64,000 nucleotides of DNA, taken from contig OY725500.1 in NCBI GenBank assembly GCA_963281255.1, positions 3,157,184 to 3,221,183 of the forward strand. Direction: 5' to 3'. The translations under genes were made by a program, and so were the position numbers. Positions 58,160 to 64,000 of the stretch are shown in pieces (position 1 is the first letter of the stretch; each line of letters begins with the position of its first letter). The DNA comes from Aphrocallistes beatrix (Eukaryota > Porifera > Hexactinellida > Sceptrulophora > Aphrocallistidae). The notes beneath the pieces are model-generated. The model saw only the letters and a list, made by a program, of their open reading frames with translations, was not told the origin of the DNA and ran no database searches.

Positions 58160-58475
58160 TGTCATTCGCGCTTCGCTTACTTACGCTGCGCGGCTGGAGG
58201 ACACTATGTCTGCCAGAGGCGTCCTTTGGGCGCCTAGGCTCACTCACATTGATTAATAATAAGGTAATAACATCTCTAAATACGTCTGTCTTACTGCTAT
58301 AATCAATATCATTCGAAAAATCACCAAATTTGTCAATTTTTCTTTTTTTGATGCGTAATGACGACGTCATGACAGAATGATGAGTCAGTATTTTGTGACT
58401 ATAGTTGTATCATATGTGAAGAATATTAATATACACATTCTATTTAAATTTCATCCTTCTATCACCTAAAATGGA
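58160..58475 (-). mobile_element. Family II copy, partial (II-7)
   Basis: Reverse family II from the decayed hairpin end (cgcgcttcgcttacttacg, ggaggacac...gtctgcc) to ctaaaatgga. One altered cgacgtcatgac site lies near 58364. The 5' part is missing. Confidence 0.75.
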
Positions 58476-58649
58476 TTAATCCAAATTTGAATATTAATTT
58501 AGGTATTCACCCACCCTGACAAACAAACTACTATTATGTCAGAACAATTAAAATGAGATATATTATTTGGTTTTCAATGAACATAGTCAAATTAATTAAT
58601 ATTTTATACATACAAAATTATCAAAAGAATAGTTAATCACAATATTGAG

Positions 58650-59046
58650 ACTTGAGAGACAGACTTGACTTAGCTTGAGGGACAGACTTGACTTGACTTG
58701 GGGGACAGACTTGACTTGGGGGACAGACTTGACTTAGCTTGATAGACATACTTGACTTGACTTGAGGGACAGACTTGACTTAGTTTCAGAGATATTCATG
58801 ACTTAGCTTGAGAGACAGACTTGACTTAGCTTGAGGGACAGACTTGACTTGACTTGAGGGACAGACTTGACTTAGCTTGATGGACATACTTGACTTGACT
58901 TGAGGGATAGACTTGATTTAGCTTCAGAGATATTCATGACTTAGCTTGAGAGACAGACTTGACTTGACTTGAGGAATAGACTTGACTTAGCTTGAGAGAC
59001 AGACTTGACTTAGCTTGAGGGACAGACTTGACTTGAGACCTGAGAC
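58650..59046. repeat. Minisatellite GACTTGACTTAGCTTGAGGGACA
   Basis: About 400 bp of imperfect units of 17-25 bp, combining acttgactt, agcttgag and ggacagac. A larger block containing ttcagagatattcatgac occurs twice (about 58784 and 58922), so higher-order units exist. Confidence 0.9.
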
Positions 59047-59949
59047 TCGAGTCGACTAAGTTGGCTAAACGAAAACCTTAGGGGACAAAATTACATTTTG
59101 CCTTTCCAAGCTGACAACCAGCAGGCTTTCGATGTTAATTTGGAGTACGTTTATACAAATTGCACTTATCCGAATTAAAAAGGTACTTATACCCATGTTT
59201 TTGTTGTAACGAGGAATGCATTCACTAAATTAATGGAAGGTAAATACTTTTTCTTAGTCTTTTAAATTCAGTCAATTGTTTCTACCCAACTTGAGTATGT
59301 ATATGCATGATTCTAGAATAATTGCATTACCTAAGAAATAACTAGCCCTTGGAATCTTGTTGTTTTGGTAGTTGCCACAGGTCTTGGCCTGGCTCGACAC
59401 CATTTTCACGAAGAGCACCATCTTTATGGGAATTTGAAAAACTTAATGAAGTGTTCTACTCCTCTGTAATTGGAGGTAAAGTCAGCGCGACACATGACAT
59501 CGTCCAAATAATAATTTATGAAATTAGTGTTGTCAAGAAAGGTCTTATAAATGAGTAATAGAAATAATATCCTGCAAAACAATACATTACTGCAATACAC
59601 TAATGTTGTATGTGAAGTAAATATAAATATTGTGGTTACATAATATTTTCAAAATGAATATTTAAACAACCATGAAATCAAAATATGAGATAATTATATA
59701 TTTGATAATAACTGTTATTAACAACAACCAATCCCGGAATATGTCCTACACTTAGAAGTAGAAACCCACAACCAATTTTTGCAGTTGTTTGGTATTAATC
59801 ACTATTCAATTTGAAAAAAAACTAATTAAGTCTTTTTTATGCATTCATTTGACACTGTCATGTTTATATGATATGTTGTACATATGTATTCATGTATGTA
59901 TAACATGACTCAATATCCTGACTATTAAAACTCGATTAATGTATATATA
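59047..59949. other. Unassigned region, possible code at 59349-59558
   Basis: A 69-codon plus frame (59349-59558) reads SRRAPSLWEFEKLNEVFYSS near its middle, with ordinary amino-acid composition but no domain I recognise. It lies in what should be an intron of the p190-like gene, so it may be an unknown exon or a repeat relic. Further on, the motif tattaaaactcgattaat lies at 59927. Confidence 0.35.
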
Positions 59950-60616
59950 CACTACCCGAACAAAAGTATTCGACCACCACGAAAACTTCCATAACAAATA
60001 GTATTAAATTAAATCTGTTAAAAAAGCAGCATGTCCTTAAACAGTAGAAAATACTCTATTTTTTAGCTCAAATTCGTAATCTACACATTCTAATTACTCA
60101 TAATTGAGAGTCTCAACTCAATCACTTATTCTTATGTAGAAAACTATCAACCTATTCCACTTTGTGTCACTAAAAGCCATCTATATATAATAGCCGTGAC
60201 TTAGGACAAGTAGCATCAAGTAGCAAATGTTGATATTTCTCAACTTGGGAGTTAGTAATTAAGCTGAGGCTATCAATTATGAGTAATTAGAATGTGTAGT
60301 TTACGAATTTGAAATAAAAAATAGAGTATTCCTTACAGTTTGAGTACATATTCCTTTATGAATAGACCCACTTTAATACTACAGTCAGGGTCGCTTATTA
60401 TGAACCCGCTTAATATGAACATTCGTTTATTATGAACTAACCTCCTGGTCCCGATTTCAGTTTTTAGATAGTATTTGTATTGAATGAAGTTCGCTTAATA
60501 TGAAGTATCTCTATTATGAACAGATTTTTTGGTCCCCTGGTGGTTCACAATAAGCGACCCTGACTGTATTTGTATGGCAGTTTCTGTGGTGGTCGAATAC
60601 TTTTGTCCGGGCACTG
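59950..60616. mobile_element. TA-flanked Tc1-like MITE (split by another MITE)
   Basis: Ends CACTACCCGAACAAAAGTAT and ATACTTTTGTCCGGGCACTG, with TA on both sides. Without the nested 185-bp MITE it is about 480 bp, like 48308-48783. Confidence 0.82.
60382..60566. mobile_element. Nested TA-flanked MITE, TIR CAGTCAGGGTCGCTTATT
   Basis: 185 bp with nearly perfect ends CAGTCAGGGTCGCTTATT and complement; TA at 60380-60381 and 60567-60568. The uninterrupted site is seen in the related MITE near 48730 (agtattatttgtatgg). Confidence 0.92.
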
Positions 60617-60627
60617 TATATATACGT

Positions 60628-61109
60628 ATATCTGTAACAAATAGATTGAAGAAACAGCCAGGCGCAGAAAGCTGATTTTTGGCATGTGGGAGTCTTTTGG
60701 CTATGGCTCCACCAATTTCTGAGCTCAGACGAAAATGTTGACTCATCATGGAATTATGACGTCATTGTCACCTTTTTAATAATTAAAAATTTTTCGCCTA
60801 TAACTCATCCATTTTAGATGATAATAGAAGGCTTAAATTTTAATAGAATGTGTATATAAATATTCCTCATATGTGATATAACTATCATCAAAGAATGATG
60901 ACTCAACACTCTGTTATGACGTCATCATTACCCATCAAAATTTTAAAAATTGACAAATTTTGCGATTTTTCGTGCGATATCAATTATAATAGTAGGACAG
61001 ACGGGTTTCGAGATGTTATGTACCTTATAATCAATCAATGTGACCCAGGCACTCCGGCGGGCACAAAGTGTCCGCCAGCCGGGCAGCGCAAGCAAGCAAG
61101 CGCGCTTGT
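60628..61109 (+). mobile_element. Family II element, copy II-8 (nearly complete)
   Basis: ctgtaacaaatagattgaag to the shared end (ggcgggcacaaagtgtccgc, gcgcgcttgt). TGACGTCA sites start at 60757 and 60917. Confidence 0.85.
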
Positions 61110-61163
61110 AAAATCAATATTTAATTTTCTAAACAATAAATATTTGTTTTCTAATTTATTATT

Positions 61164-61668
61164 ATTCGCTTGTTTGCGCTGCGCGGCTAGCGGACACTTT
61201 GTGTCCGCCAGAGGCTCCCTTCGGTCGCCTGAGGTCACATCAGTTAATTATAAGGGAGATAGCATCTCTAAATATGTCCAACTTAGTATTAAAATCGATA
61301 TTACTCGAAAAATCACCAAATTTGTCAATTATTAAAATTTGGTGCGTAATGATGACGTTATAACAGAATGATGAGTCATCATTTTCTGACAATAGTTGCA
61401 TCATATGTGAGGTATGTTAATATACATATTCTATTAAAATTCAGCCTTCTATCTGCTATAATGGCTTGAGTTATGCTCGAATAACTGTATTGCTTAACTT
61501 TTAAAAATGTGACAATGACGTGATAATTCCATGATGAGTCGACATTTTCGTCTGAACTCAGAACTTAGTGGAGCCATAGCCAAATGACTCTCACATGCCA
61601 AAAATCAGCTTTCTGCGCCCGGCAGTTTCTTCAAACAATTCGTTACATATATATATATATATATATAT
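61164..61668 (-). mobile_element. Family II element, copy II-9
   Basis: Reverse copy from cgcttgtttgcgctgcgcgg (stem GCGGACAC/GTGTCCGC) to caattcgttacat and an (AT)n run that touches II-10. Its two CRE-like sites are both altered by one base (tgacgtta, tgacgtga). Confidence 0.85.
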
Positions 61669-62160
61669 ACAAGCGCGCTTCGCTTGTTTGCGCTGCGCGG
61701 CTGGCGGACACTTTGTGTCCGCCGGAGGCTCCCTTCGGTCGCCTGGAGGTGACATTGGTTAATTATAAGAGAGATATCATCTCTAAATATGTCCATCTTA
61801 GTTTAAAATCGAAATCACTCGAAAAATCACCAAATTTGTCAATTTTAAAATTTTGATGCGTAATGATGACGTCATAACAAAGTGATGAGTCATCATTTTT
61901 TGATGAAAGTCGCATCATATGTGAGGTATGTTAGTATACAGATTCTATTAAAATTTCAGCCTTCTATCTCCTATAATGGCTGAGTTATGCCCGAATAACT
62001 GTGTTGCTTAACTTTTAAAAATGTGACAATGACGTCATAATTCCATGATGAGTCGACATTTTGCTCTGAACTCAGAACTTACTGGAGCCATAGCCAAAAA
62101 ACCCCCACATGCCAAAAATTAGCCTTCTGCGCCCGGTAGTTTCTTCAATCAATTCGTTAC

Positions 62161-62170
<10 letters not shown>
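61669..62170 (-). mobile_element. Family II element, copy II-10
   Basis: Reverse copy, head to tail with II-9. Shared end acaagcgcgcttcgcttg with a 9-bp stem GGCGGACAC/GTGTCCGCC and TTT loop (about 61703-61723). TGACGTCA at about 61868 and 62032. Followed by (AT)n. Confidence 0.87.
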
Positions 62171-62191
<21 letters not shown>

Positions 62192-62201
<10 letters not shown>

Positions 62202-62282
62202 AATCGAGTTTTAATAGTAAGGATATATATAACTAAATAAATATATAATAAATATACATTAATCGAGTTTTAATAGTAAGGA
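62192..62282 (+). repeat. Two copies of ATAATCGAGTTTTAATAGTAAGGA-like motif
   Basis: taatcgagttttaatagtaa occurs at about 62195 and 62260, 65 bp apart, and elsewhere at 13960 and (reverse) 59930. It may be the end of an unrecognised element. Confidence 0.6.
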
Positions 62283-62440
62283 CGGAATACACTGTGGTGG
62301 AGGGTAAAAATGTAAATTCATCAAATTATTTGTCAGAAGGTTTCCGTTATCGGAGTCTATTATTTACGTTAAATGTAGCCTATTTCGATCTCATTCCTGT
62401 CAATGTTTTTGAAAAATTAAAAATCCACTAAATTACTTGA

Positions 62441-62773
62441 AATTATTTCTTTTCACAACCACGACCCTGCTGCCTTCACCATGATGCAATTAGACTTAGC
62501 AATCAAATTAAGCGAAAAGCTGAAACATGTACGGCAAACCTTCGGGAGATATTCATTGAAACTTGCCGAGAAATTGAGGGGTCATCTTCTGTTACGTTCA
62601 AAAAATTGGAGAGTCGCATGTGTAAGAGGAGGAGAATCCTCCAGCCAAAATTGCCATTAACTGTTTTTGAATTTGATGAATTGTTAAAATATTCACAACA
62701 TTATACCAACCATTTGAAAACCGTCAGCGACAATGAACATGTGGTCATGATTTTGGATCAAGTTGCATGCTAA
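62441..62773 (+). pseudogene. Possible FLYWCH/MULE-associated protein fragment
   Basis: An open frame of about 111 codons without an early ATG. It contains IKRKAETCTANLREIFIETC, then RMCKRRRILQPKLPLTVFEF and DELLKYSQHY, and ends at TAA 62771. The order (His-containing lead, helical segment, then an Arg-rich RRR..P.LP linker) resembles the region after the FLYWCH zinc finger in proteins linked to MULE transposons. Just upstream, in another frame, FHNHDP resembles the end of such a finger. The match is weak, made by eye, and needs a frame change. It could also be part of an unknown host exon. Confidence 0.35.
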
Positions 62774-63054
62774 ACATGCTGAAGGATTCTTCCAATATTC
62801 TCTTTGAAATTTCGCACTGCAACATGATGAATGTTTGTATGGAGGATTCTGCCAAATGTGTGAAAAAAAATTATTAGATCTGGATTTACTAATTGAATAT
62901 AGTTGATACATATCGTAATTTCACTATCCTGATTTTTTGTCCTCAAAAGGAAAAAATCATTTCGTCGTGGCCAGGCAGCCAAGAACTAATGTTTTCCTTC
63001 TTTGTTTTATTGCCATTCCAATTAACAAAATATTAATACTGTATATACTTTATT

Positions 63055-64000
63055 CAGTGGCGTGGCCAGGTGGAAAAATTTGGGGGGCCTCAAGATCATG
63101 TGACTAACTTTATGGGGGTTCTAATTCTTAACACATTATGTAGCATGCAGCATGAAATACAATTAACATAACATATATGCCATCATTTTCGCAAATTGTG
63201 AGCGATATTAGTTTGGTTATCATGAACATATTTTTTTATGAACTTGTATGAGCAAACTACAAGTATTTTGTTCCATGAACCAGTTCATATAGGTACGTAG
63301 ATTTCTATTATATTGAGTTTACTTATTAAAAAGTCAACAAAATTTTGGTCTCTTGATTCTTGAATGTTCACAATTAGTGAACTTAAGTCTGTGTACTACA
63401 TAATAATCAGTAAATATACTACAAATAATAACTCTCAATGCATAAATCTAGAATAGCCCTATTTTAGTTGAATTCTCCTTGGTTGACTGTCATTGAATTC
63501 ATCGATTACTTGGTCCAAATCTAAATCTTTGGTTAGTTCCTTTTCGGTTGAAAGAACAGCTAAATGGGTCAGCCTTTCCTGTTCCATTGTAGCTCTAAGG
63601 TAAGTTTTAATGCGTTTGAGGTTTGAGAAGGAACGCTCTGCGGTGGCTGATGTTACAGTAATGGTTAGGGCCATTCTAAGCAATTTAATCAATTCAAGGA
63701 ATCCCTGCTGTAATGGCAGAATTTCATTCAATAAGCTTTCAATGCTTTTGATTTCTTTTCCTTCAACCATGTTTCTTACTATATCCAATTGTGGGGATAG
63801 TCTTACCATCTCTATCCCACATTTTACTGCTAGTGGTTGAAGAACACCATGGTCAAAGAAGTTTTTACTTTGGGGACTGCATGAACTAACGGCAAGAATA
63901 ATATCCCTTTACTAATATCCTTTGACGCTTCATGATAACCTCAAATCTTTAGTCGAAGCTAGCGTTGTGCATAAGTAGTACAATGTATTGGAGGTTACTA
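63055..64000 (-). mobile_element. hAT element, right part beyond window
   Basis: Left end CAGTGGCGTGGCCAGGTGG with GGGGGG nearby, typical of hAT ends. The preceding 8 bp (actttatt) would be one copy of the duplication. It carries the C-terminal part of a transposase on the minus strand; the other end lies outside. Confidence 0.8.
63459..63908 (-). CDS. hAT transposase C-terminus (ZMYM1-like type), fragment
   Basis: The frame is open from a stop at 63909-63911 to TAA or equivalent at 63459, about 150 codons. It contains QPLAVKCGIEM, then LELIKLLRMALTITVTSATA, then ERSFSNLKRIKTYLRATMEQ and RLTHLAVLSTE, the hAT dimerisation (hATC) region with the ERSFS..K.IK.YLR pattern. That region is needed for the transposase to form complexes. 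Upstream (63912-64000) the frame is closed by stops, so this copy is broken or has lost part. The family is certain; the exact subgroup (ZMYM1-like) is a judgement from the pattern. Confidence 0.85.
   Translation of the reverse strand, partial: RDIILAVSSCSPQSKNFFDHGVLQPLAVKCGIEMVRLSPQLDIVRNMVEGKEIKSIESLLNEILPLQQGFLELIKLLRMALTITVTSATAERSFSNLKRIKTYLRATMEQERLTHLAVLSTEKELTKDLDLDQVIDEFNDSQPRRIQLK

Noticed and set aside
59349..59558. Second exon of the p190 RhoGAP-like gene
   Set aside because: The predicted peptide shows no match to the region that should follow, and splice phase was not satisfied by eye; left as unassigned.
1..64000. tRNA, rRNA or operon-like signals
   Set aside because: No cloverleaf or rRNA segment was recognised by eye, and prokaryotic promoters or ribosome sites make no sense here.

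Overview
This is a stretch of animal (metazoan) nuclear DNA: AT-rich, with no prokaryotic operons, almost no long open frames, and packed with eukaryotic transposable elements. One exon looks like a real host gene: a coding exon at 57652-57842 that resembles the N-terminal GTP-binding domain of p190 RhoGAP proteins and has a clean acceptor and donor. I cannot name the species. An invertebrate is plausible, since Tc1, hAT, P-like/THAP, Harbinger, Ty3 and OTU-Helitron relics occur together.

Left part, 1-7.5 kb: nested non-autonomous elements of three families that duplicate TTAA. I call them A (ends GGATACCGCCC), B (ends GGTTGGTGTTTCC) and C (ends GGTTGGCCTTTCC). Most carry a TTAA at each end, and they are inserted in one another. 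7.7-12.6 kb: two families (I and II) that share one GC-rich 3' end with a strong hairpin and lie in head-to-tail arrays, like non-autonomous rolling-circle elements. A 200-N assembly gap lies at 11170-11369. 12.6-15.7 kb: a decayed Tc1-like transposase and a long foldback element with 7-bp target duplications.

17.3-23.3 kb: a complete but frameshifted Ty3/gypsy retrotransposon (LTR-gag-PR-RT-RH-INT-LTR, TSD ctaa). Its 5' LTR is split by a 1190-bp hAT-type element built from about 74 copies of an 11-bp unit. 23.7-25.9 kb: a nearly intact hAT element (ZBED type) with an exact 8-bp TSD, TIRs and a transposase broken by one stop codon. 26.4-31 kb: more A, B and C elements. 32.2-36.1 kb, minus strand: a broken Helitron with an arginine/glutamate-rich repeat region, a Rep domain with a HAH (HUH-type) motif, and an OTU protease-like domain. 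It is interrupted by a 614-bp hAT element and by a family II end. 36.4-39.6 kb: relics of a P-like element with a THAP domain.

39.6-52.7 kb: A, B, C, family I and II copies, further foldbacks and small TA-flanked (Tc1/pogo-type) elements. 52.7-57.5 kb: a fourth TTAA family, a Harbinger-like element with a Myb/SANT-like frame, and a hAT-like element made of minisatellites. 57.6 kb: the host exon. 58-64 kb: family II copies in tandem, a minisatellite, a possible FLYWCH/MULE fragment, and the end of another hAT element running off the window.

The insertions can be ordered in time: many target duplications are exact, and several empty sites are visible in other copies within the same window. No gene set working as one new pathway was found. 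The most unusual structures are the 11-bp array that repeats a motif of its own element's ends, the family I/II shared hairpin end, and the linked P-like foldbacks and THAP relic.
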